The position numbers were made by a program, and so were the translations under genes. From Stomatobaculum longum (lineage in GTDB: Bacteria; Bacillota; Clostridia; Lachnospirales; Lachnospiraceae): 64,000 bases of DNA. The notes under the pieces are model-generated. The model was not told the origin of the DNA, did no database searches, and saw only the letters and a program-made list of their open reading frames with translations. Where the stretch lies: assembly GCA_000242235.1 (NCBI GenBank), contig JH590862.1, positions 248,001-312,000 of the forward strand, in the 5' to 3' direction. Positions 46,261 through 56,691 of the stretch are shown here, piece by piece. The first letter of the stretch is position 1, and each line of letters opens with the position of its first letter.

Positions 46261-46902
46261 TCAGGCGATGTGAACGTTCACTTCCTCGCGATACATCTTC
46301 TCGGGGAAGAAGCGGCGATAGAAGCGATCCAAAATGTGCCGAATTTCCGCGGCGGAGTGCGACGTAGCGCCGCCTGCCTCGAGGATGCGGTAGTTCATGC
46401 CGCAGACCTCCGCGCGCACGCGGGTCTCACGGACACCGTTCCGGAGATAAAACGCGCGGCGGCGAAGGCGCACGGCCTCCTCTTCATCGTCCGCGGCGTG
46501 GTCCGGATCCTCAATCTCGCCGAGTATGGTCTCGGCGTCGTCGATGTGTGCCTCCATCTCCCGCAAAAAGTCAGTCCCGATTCCGCTGCCGCGTTCCGAT
46601 TCCTTGACGGCAAAGTAGTCGAGCAGATAGTGGTGTCCCTCTTCCGCCTTTTCCCGCGCAAAGAGCGCGTAGGCGAGAAGGTCGTGATTCTCGCTGTTGT
46701 CGCGGATCGCGAGCGGCAGATAATGCCCCGTCTCGTAGAGCTCTTGCATCTTCGGGAAGGGCTTTAATTCTACCTCCGGAAAATCTTCCTGCATTCTCGT
46801 CTCAAAGAGCTTCCGCAGTGCGGGCAGATTGAGCTTTTCCACTCGGATCCGCTTGGTACAGTCTGTGTCCGCCGTCTGTTTTCGTTTCAGTTCGTGTCGC
46901 AT
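46261..46902 (-). CDS. GNAT-family acetyltransferase
   Basis: 213 residues. The acetyl-CoA-binding core is in YLLDYFAVKESERGSGIGTD (the R/Q-x-x-G-x-G/A signature), followed by an acidic DDAETILGEIEDPDHAADDE loop and an FYLRNGVRETRVRAEVCGMN strand-helix typical of the second half. The substrate is unknown. Its ATG lies 16 nt inside the end of the glycosylase gene, so the two are coupled. Confidence 0.75.
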   Translation of the reverse strand: MRHELKRKQTADTDCTKRIRVEKLNLPALRKLFETRMQEDFPEVELKPFPKMQELYETGHYLPLAIRDNSENHDLLAYALFAREKAEEGHHYLLDYFAVKESERGSGIGTDFLREMEAHIDDAETILGEIEDPDHAADDEEEAVRLRRRAFYLRNGVRETRVRAEVCGMNYRILEAGGATSHSAAEIRHILDRFYRRFFPEKMYREEVNVHIA

Positions 46903-47786
46903 GATTCATTTCTCCTTTTTTCTTTCCTGTTTTCGTCCCGCGCCTTGCGGGGTATAAACCGTTCCTTGTGGGTGAGCGCATAATAAAAGAGGTACTGCTG
47001 TAAAATACCCGCGTGTTTCCGGGCAATCAAGGGATCCACACCCTGATAGCCCTCGCTCACAATGCGCTGCATCCAGACGTCCGAGGGCACGCGCTCCGTT
47101 CTGCCGTAGCCAAAGAGCATCACGCAGTTCGCGACCTTCTTCCCGACGCCGTGTACGCTCTGCAGTTCCGCAAAGAGTTCCTCATCCGGCAGGTCCCGAA
47201 CCGCATCGAGATCAAGTCTTCCGTCTGCCACGCGGCGCGCGGCATCCAGCACATAAGGCGCGCGGTAGCCGAGCCCCAGATTCCGCAAGCTTTCCTCAGA
47301 GCTTCCTGCAAGTACCTCCGGCTTCGGAAACAGGAAGACTGTCTCCCCGGAAGGCGCCTCGGTCGCCTCGCCGTAAGCCTCAGCGAGCTCGCGAACCGCG
47401 GTCCGTATGGCCGGAATAGACTTTCGCTGCGAGAGCACAAAGGAAACCAGCATCTCAAACGGCTCTTGACGAAGTACCCGTATGCCGTCGCCGTGAACCG
47501 TCGCCTCGGCGAGCAAGGTATCTCCGCTCTCGAAGATATCGCGCTGTATGGCGCTGTAGTCGCGCTCCAGGTCAAAGTAGGTGCGCCATACTTTATCCCA
47601 GGATTCCGCATCACAGGAGACTTCCACGGCGCAGTCGCCGCGCTGTCTTAACTCCAGCACCTCGTTTCCCGAGATAAAGCGGAACACACCGTCCCCGATT
47701 TCACCGGGGCGAAAACACTGTCCGCTGTCCGCTATCTTCCGTAAACTCAGCGCTTCCCTGAGCTCTATGGTACGAAACTTCCGCAC
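46887..47786 (-). CDS. OGG1-like 8-oxoguanine DNA glycosylase/AP lyase
   Basis: 299 residues. An N-terminal TBP-like half (DSGQCFRPGEIGDGVFRFIS) precedes the helix-hairpin-helix GPD core: SVHGVGKKVANCVMLFGYGR containing the Schiff-base Lys, then VPSDVWMQRIV with the catalytic Asp. The QCFR and SQRKS motifs match OGG-type enzymes that excise 8-oxoguanine. The C-terminal tail is strongly basic and overlaps the GNAT gene. A TTGACG-17-TAGGAT promoter lies just upstream, next to the mobile island. Confidence 0.85.
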   Translation of the reverse strand: MRKFRTIELREALSLRKIADSGQCFRPGEIGDGVFRFISGNEVLELRQRGDCAVEVSCDAESWDKVWRTYFDLERDYSAIQRDIFESGDTLLAEATVHGDGIRVLRQEPFEMLVSFVLSQRKSIPAIRTAVRELAEAYGEATEAPSGETVFLFPKPEVLAGSSEESLRNLGLGYRAPYVLDAARRVADGRLDLDAVRDLPDEELFAELQSVHGVGKKVANCVMLFGYGRTERVPSDVWMQRIVSEGYQGVDPLIARKHAGILQQYLFYYALTHKERFIPRKARDENRKEKRRNESCDTN

Positions 47787-47821
47787 AAGTCCTCCTTGGT
47801 CTACATAAGCGTTATGCTACT

Positions 47822-47850
47822 ATCCTAACCCAAATTCAAAAAGCCGTCAA
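47822..47850 (-). promoter_or_regulatory. Promoter of the glycosylase operon
   Basis: Minus strand TTGACG, 17-nt spacer, TAGGAT. The -35 lies only about 6 bp from the left end of the mobile island, so the element inserted just upstream without destroying it. Confidence 0.55.
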
Positions 47851-47855
47851 ATCGG

Positions 47856-47900
47856 CAAGAAAAAAGCCACCCGAAATGGTGGGTGCCCATAATACAGGAA
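47856..47900 (+). repeat. Left terminal inverted repeat of the island
   Basis: Contains CAAGAAAAAAGCCACC, a CGAAAT loop, GGTGG and GTGCCCATAATACAGGAA. It matches the inverted right end at 55506-55547 with a few substitutions and small gaps. Confidence 0.6.
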
Positions 47901-47953
47901 GCAACAAATTCTCTATGATTATGGCATCTGACAGCCGAGTTTAGTAAAAAATA

Positions 47954-47997
47954 TAATGAGCGATACTTAGTTTAAATGACCAGGCATCGCTCATTTT
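47954..47997. terminator. Hairpin inside the island's left arm
   Basis: AATGAGCGAT and its complement ATCGCTCATT flank an about 18-nt loop and are followed by a short T run. It may be a terminator or a leader hairpin before the tnpV stub. The surrounding 47900-48076 holds no gene. Confidence 0.5.
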
Positions 47998-48076
47998 CGT
48001 ATGCGACAAACTTCCCTTTTCCTGTTTCATCCAGTACAATCTAAATGAAAACAGCAGATTGATTGGAGGTGCGATT

Positions 48077-48121
48077 ATGGCTCAGAGCTTACCTTATACC
48101 CAATGCGGTGATTATTTTGTC
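48077..48121 (+). pseudogene. tnpV-like gene stub, truncated by an IS
   Basis: After a GGAGG site an ATG begins MAQSLPYTQCGDYF, which resembles the start of TnpV-type proteins of Tn4451-like elements. It runs into the IS3-family terminal repeat at 48122, and no continuation is found on the other side of the IS. Only about 14 codons remain, so the family assignment is tentative. Confidence 0.4.
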
Positions 48122-48127
48122 GTGGTC

Positions 48128-49015
48128 AGCGCTTTTTGTAACACCACTGCTTAATGGTACACTCCGCTCTCTTTTCAAACGGAATCAGATATCCGTTATA
48201 CGTGTGTGGGCGTGCCTGATTGTACCAATCGTAAGCAAGCTCTGAAACGGCATAACCGGTTCTGCTGCAGTTTCAAAACGATACTGATAAATCAGCTCGG
48301 TCTTTAAGGTATTGTAATAGCGCTCCATCGGCGCATTGTCATACGGACAGCCCGCACGGCTTATGCTTTGAGAAATCCCGAGCTTCCGGCAATGTTGTAC
48401 AAACTCTGCGGAAGTAAACTGGCTTCCTTGATCCAAGTGCAAAATCAGGTTTTGTGGGATAGCCTTTGCACTCGACAACGCTGTTTCAAGCGTACGCACG
48501 GCTAGGGAACTCGTGATAAAAGAGCTGTTTTCACTGGCAACAATACTTCTGTCATATAAATCAATAATGGAACAACTATAGCGCATGGTTTCATTTGTCA
48601 GTGTCATATATATGAAATTGGTACACCACACATGATTCGGCTACTCAGGAGAAAAATTCCGCTTTAATAGATTCAGGAAAATTTTATGAGCTAATCCCCG
48701 ATGGTATGCGGGTCTCTTTCAGCGACAAATTGAGTGTAATTGTAGTTCACGATTCATGTACTTGTGGACTGTTGTTTTGCTCAATGAGATTCCTTCTCTT
48801 TGCAGAAATGCCTTCATTTTACGGTACCACATGACACCATGAGAATCATGGTAAAGTGCTTGAATCCGTTGACAACAATGAGATTTTTGAGCGAGATAAC
48901 CCGCTTTCGCATTTCTGAGGTAGTTGTAATATGCATTTGGATGAATGTGTAGCTTTTTAAAAAGCCATCTCAATCCAAACTCCTGCTTATACTCATCAAG
49001 GAAACGATATGCCAC
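48128..49015 (-). pseudogene. IS3-family OrfB transposase, inactivated
   Basis: The N-terminal part (MAYRFLDEYKQEFGLRWLFK, HTH and HHGVMWYR region) ends at a TGA near 48719. The frame then continues KRPAYHRGLAHKIF to a TAG, and on into the rve catalytic core: VWCTNFIYM (first catalytic Asp changed to Asn), HLDQGSQFTSAEF (second Asp present) and CPYDNAPMERYYNTLK (Glu present). A frameshift near 48250 precedes the C-terminal WYNQARPHTYNGYL. Two stops, one frameshift and a lost catalytic residue make it non-functional. Confidence 0.85.
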
Positions 49016-49294
49016 TAATCGATTCCTTTCGCAAAGAATGCCACTGCTTTTTTAAGAAGCTGTTCCCCTTTTCTAATTCGGCTTTTTCACGCCGGAGACG
49101 ACGAAGTTCTTCTATCATCTCTAACTGAGACTTCTCCTCATCATTGTTTTGGCATTCTTCGCGATACGAGCGTACCCAGTTGGAAACAGTGGCTCTGGAT
49201 ATGCCGTACTCAGCCACAAGGCTGGCAATCGTGCGTCCATCCTGAATGTGCCACGAACAACCTTTCGTCTGGTTTCGTCTGAAATTCAAGTCAT
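48996..49294 (-). pseudogene. IS3-family OrfA, inactivated
   Basis: A GGAG site and ATG at 49294 are followed after one codon by TGA. Then ISDETRRKVVRGTFR reads on before a frameshift into DGRTIASLVAEYGISRATVS, a helix-turn-helix typical of IS3 OrfA, followed by a leucine-zipper-like coiled coil (EMIEELRRLRREKAELEKGN). The end overlaps orfB by 20 nt, as in frameshifting IS3 elements. Confidence 0.8.
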
Positions 49295-49366
49295 GTATTT
49301 TTCTCCTCTGCTGACATTATAATCTATCAGGCAGAGGTGTTACAAATTCACTGTACCACTACATAC

Positions 49367-49401
49367 AATCAGCCGTGCAGCTAATTGCTGCCTGGCTGAT
49401 T
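49367..49401. repeat. Hairpin upstream of the defence gene
   Basis: AATCAGCC and GGCTGATT flank a TGCAGC/GCTGC inner stem. It sits just outside the IS right end and 31 nt before the gene start. It could be a leader hairpin. A TACAAT -10-like box overlaps at 49364-49369. Confidence 0.45.
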
Positions 49402-49431
49402 GCGACAATAACGGTCACAGAGGAGATAAAA

Positions 49432-52400
49432 ATGAGCATTTTTCAAAAATCTGATATAGGTGCACAGGCTGCTTGGAAAGGATTCTCATCCCAAACGCTA
49501 TATATTTCCCACAGACTAATTTCCGACAAAAATGGATATGAGTACTACCCAGAAGATATTGAGGATTTGGTGATTAAAAAGGATGGAGTCGTAGTAGAGG
49601 CTGTTCAGGTTAAAAACATCTCTGCCGACCTAACACTTTCAAGCCTTGCAGCAACAAAAACATCCAAAGGCGGCGAAGGATTTTTCAATCGCATGTGTAG
49701 CTTACATGCACAAAATCCATCCTTCCACCGCATTAAGGTTGTCTACTTTAATACTCTTGGTGTTGAACTACAAGAAATGCAATCTGGGAAAGCTGTCACC
49801 AAAAAGGCTTTAACGAAGAGACTTGTAGACAAACACGGATTGTCTGAGTCAGAGGCCGTATGGTTGATTGATTCTCTGTGTTTTGAGAAAGTCAATCTTG
49901 ATGATTTGGATTTGAATATTCAAACTCAGATCAGCGACTATGTTCCGGTAATGTCTGCGCCTGCACTGGCCAAAGACCTATTGATTCAATATGTTTCTGT
50001 ACTTTCTAAAAGCAAAGGGTACACCACACTAAAAATGTGGCAAGATAAAATCCACGATATTGGAACAAATATTGCTGCAATAGATGGATTTTACAAAGAA
50101 TACAATAAATCTCTTGTTCGCTTAAGTGAACTGCGGCTAAATAGCAATAATGAACAGCTGAAACAAGAGTATTTGCAAGGTGTGTCTGCGCATCCTACAC
50201 ATATTCGTAACAATTTAGATTTCAAGCGAAACTATTGGATAGGAGAAATCCAAGCAGCAATCAATAGTAAAGGTGTCGCAATCCTTAAGGGGGTTTCTGG
50301 ACAAGGAAAATCTACCCTTTGTTACCGCTACTTAATTGATACATATCCTGAATGCTGCGTGTTTTGTGTGCGTTCCATTGCTAACGAAGGGCAAGCACAG
50401 AATTTGGTTACAGCGTTAGATGGGCTTGGCAAGTATAATAAAAATTTAATCATCTATATTGATGTACAGCCAGGTGAAACACTTTGGGCATTTTTGCTGC
50501 AAGAGTTACAATCTCGTGGTCTTTCCATTCCAGTGCTTATCTCCATTCGAGATGAAGATTATAATCTAACACCAATTAGCGGAAAGGCGATCCAATGTGG
50601 GATTGTGGAGTTGGCTTTATCTAAGGAGGAAGCTGCACACATTTATAGTTCTTTTACAGAAACACAGCCTCATACTGAACACAGAACTTTCGAAGAAGCA
50701 TGGCAGTCTTTTGGTGGACAAGGCCCATTGATTGAATTTGTATTTTTGTTGACAAATAATCGGACCTTGACTCAGCGCCTCCACGGGCAGATCGATGCGT
50801 TGCTACAAGAAGGTGTTTCGGATGAATGGTTAGAATTACTTCAGTTGGTTTGTTACGCAGGACGATTAGGATGTGCTGTTAATCTTACTGCCGTAAAAAA
50901 CGTAACTCATTGTTCTACAATGCACGCTGCCATTAGACGTCTGAAAGATGAGTACCTCATCAGAGAAGTTGATGAAAACACCATTGAAGCACTTCATCCT
51001 GTCCGTGCGAAAATTGTTTTTGATGCGTTGTGCGATCAAATTTGCACCGGAGCAAGAGAGGTTGTGTTCAAGGCTCTTTCGTGTATATCTTCACAAAATG
51101 TGAGAGTGGTTTTGTTGGATTACTTCTCTAACCAGAACCAGCAATATGACATTGAAGATGTACAGCGTCTCTCTCAAATAAGATTCCTTGACTGGATAGG
51201 ATATGCAAATGCTATCAGGTCAATGCTTTGGTTAGATGCGAAGCGTTATGTTGAGGGAAACATGACATTCATTAGCTCTGTGGTAAAAAAACGTGGCAAA
51301 GGTTGGCTCTGTTTTTTACCCATTGACCTTTCTGGTATTGAGCGATCAGATGATCTAATTGCAGATGGAATGAAAGATTTATCTAATGTCAATAAAGTAG
51401 ATTTACAGAATGCCATCGATGAAGTCAAGAAGTCTCTAACCTCTCTCTCAATCAATTATCAAGCAACAGACTATTTTGTGAATAATTGTGTGGTGCCATC
51501 AGTTTTGCCTAATACAGACGCTGAGCGATCATCGTTTGGATATGCGCTATTTTGGATGGCAAAGCGTGATTTTAATGTGACATTACCATTCAAGACTGAT
51601 GAAATCGTTGCCAGCATATGTGCGGGCGAACTCCAGCCGTCTGCTGATGCGATACGTGGACTCTTTGAACATCCTACATTGCTGGAAAGCTATCAGGCTG
51701 CCGCGGATGTATTAGTGGAAAAACTCATCTATGAAATGCAAGTTCTTACTTTTTCGATTACAAATGATGAAGTGTCTTGTAAATTCATTCCGTCTATTTC
51801 GACAGAAACAGGGTTTCCGGAGAACACGAAAAATACAAATCAGTATTGGCGAATTAAAATGCTGGATATTTTAAAGCAACTGTATCCAGAGAAAGAGTAT
51901 ATTGATATTGAGTTGATTGGTGTTGATCTCCTTCGGGATTTGGGAATTGAAGCGCTGGATTATAAACTTCATATCCATAAGAGCAATCGCCATAATGCAT
52001 GGGTATCTGAATTGAATGGATGGATACCTACACGAATAGATTATAGTTTGCGTCCTTCTTCGTGGCAGGAATATGTAGCCGATATTGACAAAATAAGAAT
52101 CAATGTCAATGATTTGATTGCTGAGACAATTAAGCTCATTGATGATGTATACAGAAAAGGGAGGTATACACAGGATCGAGGAAAAAGCGTTGATAATCGG
52201 CTAAAAGTGTTTAAAGAACACACCTTTGCCGAAAATCTACTTCCCACTTTTGCTGTTGATCCGTACTGTCTTTATTCTGAAGGAAACGAAAAAAGCCCTG
52301 TTGCAGAGTATTATACAATGCGTCAATTGCTTTCGGTTGGTAAGTATGAGAATTTTAGAAAACGATTGAATGATGTGTATTCCTCGTTGGATAATTTTTA

Positions 52401-53439
52401 CAATCACTTTGCTGAAGTTCTTCATGCAAGAATTAATAAGCAAGATATTAGCATTGTTAAGAATCCAAGACTCGCTATGTTTAATCTTTATTCTGCGGCT
52501 AAAGCCCTCGTGGACTTCCAGAAAGAGTATGAATTGTTGTTTTCCGAATACAGTTCACTTAAGGAGGATTTTGCAAAGCAAGAACTTGAGAATATTCTTA
52601 CTTTAGTTAATGTTTGGCGTTATGTGCTTGATAATCAACCGAAAGGTTGCGCCATTGCTTATGATTCAAAACAAAAATATCGCAAGGGAACAAACTATTT
52701 TTGTGATACGCTCTCAAAAGCAGTTACGGCAGTGAATGGTACCCTTCTTAAAGATAATAAACATGCCTACATCATTGTTGATTACAATATGGAAGAGAAT
52801 AATACCTTTGAGAATGAATATACCAGAATCGTGATGACGATCAGAAATGTATTTAGAAACAGTATTTTGCCATCAAGTGATAGATGGTATTTGGAAACAC
52901 AATCCTTAGAGTTAGTATATGTACCTGTTTTTTCTGGTGTGCTCTCGCCGGCAGTATACTCGATTCCGTTCTATAAACTTTTGGATACAGATGAATCCCG
53001 CATAGCAAAACCGATGTATCCGTGTGAAATAGAACCTGTGCTAATTGAAAAAATGAACGCAACAAATTCTTTGAAGCTGTGGATTGAGTCCATGAAAAAA
53101 CTTGGTGAAATGAAATTATACCTTCAGAGGTATCAGCAAATTGTTCAAGTGCCTGTTGATGACAACTGCCTTTGCAGTATAGCTGCATACACAGAAATGC
53201 TGATTAACCAAATCAATACATTGTGGAACGACTTCATTTCGGTCGAAGATCTCGTAAGCGAACTGATTGAAACTGCTAATGAGCAAAATAGTGAGTTGCT
53301 AAATGTTGTAAAACTTTTCTTTAATTGTTACGAAAAACTCGAAACTGTAATAAGAACACAAAATGATCCGAGCGAACTTATACAAACAATCGAAATGGTA
53401 TCCATCATAATGTTTCTCTTATTGCCTTCAGTATCGTAA
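49432..53439 (+). CDS. Putative anti-phage STAND NTPase with N-terminal Cap4/DUF4297-like nuclease
   Basis: 1335 residues from the ATG at 49432 (AGAGGAG site; the longer frame has none). Residues 1-170 look like a PD-(D/E)xK nuclease of the Cap4/DUF4297 type: GFSSQ near 17, E44-D45 in PEDIEDLVI and E56-x2-Q59-x-K61 in VEAVQVKN. A STAND-type P-loop NTPase follows: Walker A GVSGQGKSTLCYRY with Lys293, Walker B LIIYIDV with Asp344. A helical/winged segment (about 480-560) and a long C-terminal region of about 750 residues without recognisable repeats would be the sensor. The layout matches AVAST (Avs) defence proteins, in which phage-protein binding by the C-terminus activates a nuclease. The C-terminal region is not recognised, so it may be a new Avs-like branch. 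It is AT-rich, single-gene and has its own terminator. Motifs are seen; the defence role is inferred. Confidence 0.65.
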   Translation: MSIFQKSDIGAQAAWKGFSSQTLYISHRLISDKNGYEYYPEDIEDLVIKKDGVVVEAVQVKNISADLTLSSLAATKTSKGGEGFFNRMCSLHAQNPSFHRIKVVYFNTLGVELQEMQSGKAVTKKALTKRLVDKHGLSESEAVWLIDSLCFEKVNLDDLDLNIQTQISDYVPVMSAPALAKDLLIQYVSVLSKSKGYTTLKMWQDKIHDIGTNIAAIDGFYKEYNKSLVRLSELRLNSNNEQLKQEYLQGVSAHPTHIRNNLDFKRNYWIGEIQAAINSKGVAILKGVSGQGKSTLCYRYLIDTYPECCVFCVRSIANEGQAQNLVTALDGLGKYNKNLIIYIDVQPGETLWAFLLQELQSRGLSIPVLISIRDEDYNLTPISGKAIQCGIVELALSKEEAAHIYSSFTETQPHTEHRTFEEAWQSFGGQGPLIEFVFLLTNNRTLTQRLHGQIDALLQEGVSDEWLELLQLVCYAGRLGCAVNLTAVKNVTHCSTMHAAIRRLKDEYLIREVDENTIEALHPVRAKIVFDALCDQICTGAREVVFKALSCISSQNVRVVLLDYFSNQNQQYDIEDVQRLSQIRFLDWIGYANAIRSMLWLDAKRYVEGNMTFISSVVKKRGKGWLCFLPIDLSGIERSDDLIADGMKDLSNVNKVDLQNAIDEVKKSLTSLSINYQATDYFVNNCVVPSVLPNTDAERSSFGYALFWMAKRDFNVTLPFKTDEIVASICAGELQPSADAIRGLFEHPTLLESYQAAADVLVEKLIYEMQVLTFSITNDEVSCKFIPSISTETGFPENTKNTNQYWRIKMLDILKQLYPEKEYIDIELIGVDLLRDLGIEALDYKLHIHKSNRHNAWVSELNGWIPTRIDYSLRPSSWQEYVADIDKIRINVNDLIAETIKLIDDVYRKGRYTQDRGKSVDNRLKVFKEHTFAENLLPTFAVDPYCLYSEGNEKSPVAEYYTMRQLLSVGKYENFRKRLNDVYSSLDNFYNHFAEVLHARINKQDISIVKNPRLAMFNLYSAAKALVDFQKEYELLFSEYSSLKEDFAKQELENILTLVNVWRYVLDNQPKGCAIAYDSKQKYRKGTNYFCDTLSKAVTAVNGTLLKDNKHAYIIVDYNMEENNTFENEYTRIVMTIRNVFRNSILPSSDRWYLETQSLELVYVPVFSGVLSPAVYSIPFYKLLDTDESRIAKPMYPCEIEPVLIEKMNATNSLKLWIESMKKLGEMKLYLQRYQQIVQVPVDDNCLCSIAAYTEMLINQINTLWNDFISVEDLVSELIETANEQNSELLNVVKLFFNCYEKLETVIRTQNDPSELIQTIEMVSIIMFLLLPSVS

Positions 53440-53462
53440 ATTATTTTAATATCCAATATAAA

Positions 53463-53505
53463 AAAGAGTCCGTCTATTGGCATTTTGTTAATTGATGGAC
53501 TCTTT
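53463..53505 (+). terminator. Terminator of the defence gene
   Basis: AAAGAGTCCGTC and GATGGACTCTTT (one G-T pair) across a 19-nt loop, 24 nt after the stop. Confidence 0.8.
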
Positions 53506-53583
53506 GCTATACGTTGAAAGCGTTATAAACGATATATAAGGTTGGGAAGTATAATCCCCATCAACTCGTCGGGAATAAAAAAT

Positions 53584-53610
53584 AACTTCTGCGCAAATTG
53601 ATCAGAAGTT
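53584..53610. repeat. Hairpin AACTTCTG/CAGAAGTT
   Basis: An 8-bp perfect stem with an 11-nt loop, the first of a series of dyads before the recombinase remnant. Confidence 0.5.
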
Positions 53611-53637
53611 GAAATTGTCAGTTATCAGCTCTGACTT

Positions 53638-53769
53638 CGTGCCAAGTTGGCACGAGCTTACTTCTCGCCAACTTGGCGAGAGATATAATTCATACCCTTT
53701 TACTTGTTTCTAATTTGGGAACAAGTCAGATCGTAAGAACGCTTAATTTCACTTGTTCCCAAATTGGGT
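53638..53769. repeat. Cluster of four palindromes before the serine recombinase
   Basis: P1 53638-53654 CGTGCCAAGTTGGCACG (perfect). P2 53663-53681 TCTCGCCAACTTGGCGAGA (perfect). P3 53702-53726, an imperfect ACTTGTT...AACAAGT dyad. P4 53751-53769, ending CCCAAATTGGG. The cores share YCCAAnTTGGR; P1 and P2 cores are also complementary to each other, and the right arm of P3 is the exact 15-nt inverse of P4's left arm. They could be operators, recombinase-binding or replication/nicking sites. None overlaps a gene. Confidence 0.65.
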
Positions 53770-53778
53770 ATATTCTAG

Positions 53779-55460
<1,682 letters not shown>

Positions 55461-55505
55461 CCGAAGTCACGCTGTTTCTCCCCGAAAATCGGAACTTTTA
55501 AATTT

Positions 55506-55547
55506 TTCCTATTTTACGGGCACCACCCTGATGGTGGCTCTTTCTTG
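55506..55547 (-). repeat. Right terminal inverted repeat of the island
   Basis: Reverse complement reads CAAGAAAGAGCCACC, ATCAG loop, GGTGG then TGCCCGTAAAATAGGAA, matching the left end at 47856-47900. It lies 24 nt beyond the lipoprotein gene stop. Confidence 0.6.
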
Positions 55548-55570
55548 TCTCCGCGTCCGAGTCGTATCGT

Positions 55571-56621
55571 TCAGCGCAACGCAATGCTCTCGTTTCCCGC
55601 GACCGCGTGGAGCGTGTTTTCTTCCGTGAGTTCCGGGCAGGAAATCTGCACATAGTCGCAGGCACTGCGCGGAAGCTCCCAGTAGAGCACACTACCGTCT
55701 CCCCGCTGCACGGAAATCTGTTCTCTCGCCGGATGCTCGCTCTTCAGCTCCCACTCGAAGAAAGGCTGTGCGGACTCTGTCGAAATCTTCTCCGCCCGCG
55801 CCTTCATGCCCGAGGCAATCAGGACGCCGCCGTCCACGCGGCAGCTGCCATTCCAGTCGAGCGCGGCATCCTGCATCCTTTCCCGTGTCGGAGCCGTTGA
55901 TATAACTTGTGCCGCCGCTCATCTCTATGGTCTTGCCCTCGATGCCCTCGCTCGTATGCGCAAACACATAGGAACCGCCGGACAAGATCACCGCGCCGTC
56001 GGAGCTTACGCCTTTGCCCTTGTCGCCCTGTGCGCTCGCCCGGACCGCGCCGCCCTGCAAGGTGACGCTCTCTTTGCCGCAGAAAATATCGTCCTCCGTC
56101 CGGAGATCAAAAATCCCCTCAGCGACAATCAGCTCACCCTTTGCGACAATTCCGCGCTTTGCCGCTTTGATATTCGCGCTGCCGCTGCCCCGCAACGTGA
56201 GATTTCCCTCGGCAAAGATTGCCGCGTCCACGCCTTTGGGATCCGCCGCCGCGCCATCCTTCTTTTCTCTTCCGTCTGTCTCGATGCTGTTCGTCTCTTC
56301 GCCCGCAAAAATCAGCGTGACCGAGACATTCGCCGCGCGCACTTCGATCGGCAGGCGGCTCTCTCCCGTCAGGCGGTAAGTCCCGCCCTCGTGAATCACG
56401 AGCACCCCCTTCTCGACTTCTGCGCCGCGCCCTTCAATCTTCGCGCTGTCCCCCCGCAGGAGAATATTGACCGAACCCGCAGCGGCGTTTGCGGGAGATG
56501 CTGTCTCCTCCGCTCCGGTCGCTGTGACTGCCTCACGACTGCCGCAGCCGGAAAGCGCTGCGAGGAGAACTCCCAGACCAAGCAGCAGTTTGATGTGCAA
56601 CGCTCTGTTACGCTGCCTCAT
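55571..56621 (-). pseudogene. Carbohydrate-binding-domain lipoprotein, frameshifted by a 7-bp duplication
   Basis: From the ATG at 56621 (GAGGTG site) a lipoprotein signal peptide ends at the lipobox LSGC. The mature part resembles DUF4353-type carbohydrate-binding domains: an N-terminal TYRLTGESRLPIEVRAANVS-like beta-helix and repeated GG-x-x-x-A strands (SGGSYVFAHTSEGIEGKTIE). Near 55865-55878 the gene reads GGATGCAGGATGCC on the minus strand: a tandem 7-bp duplication. Removing one copy restores one frame through TGKDAALDWNG to the stop at 55571. As it stands the protein is out of frame after that point and runs on to a stop at 55692. A reversible slippage switch is possible. Confidence 0.8.
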
Positions 56622-56691
56622 TTCACACCTCATTTTGAAAAACTGTGATACCATCTAGGAAATAACCGGTTCCGAAAAGGGGGAACATACG

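Larger units (their letters stand above)
48122..49359 (-). mobile_element. Decayed IS3-family insertion sequence
   Basis: Ends are a 29-nt inverted repeat pair (48122-48150 and 49331-49359) identical in their inner 16 nt apart from one position and in the outer GTGGT, with TGG...CCA termini. orfA and orfB are both broken. No target duplication is evident (flanks TCG and CTA). It interrupts or truncates the tnpV stub and ends 73 nt upstream of the defence gene. Confidence 0.8.

Noticed and set aside
53638-53769. The palindrome cluster as a CRISPR array
   Set aside because: The units differ, spacings are irregular (26, 42, 49 nt between centres) and there are no cas genes.
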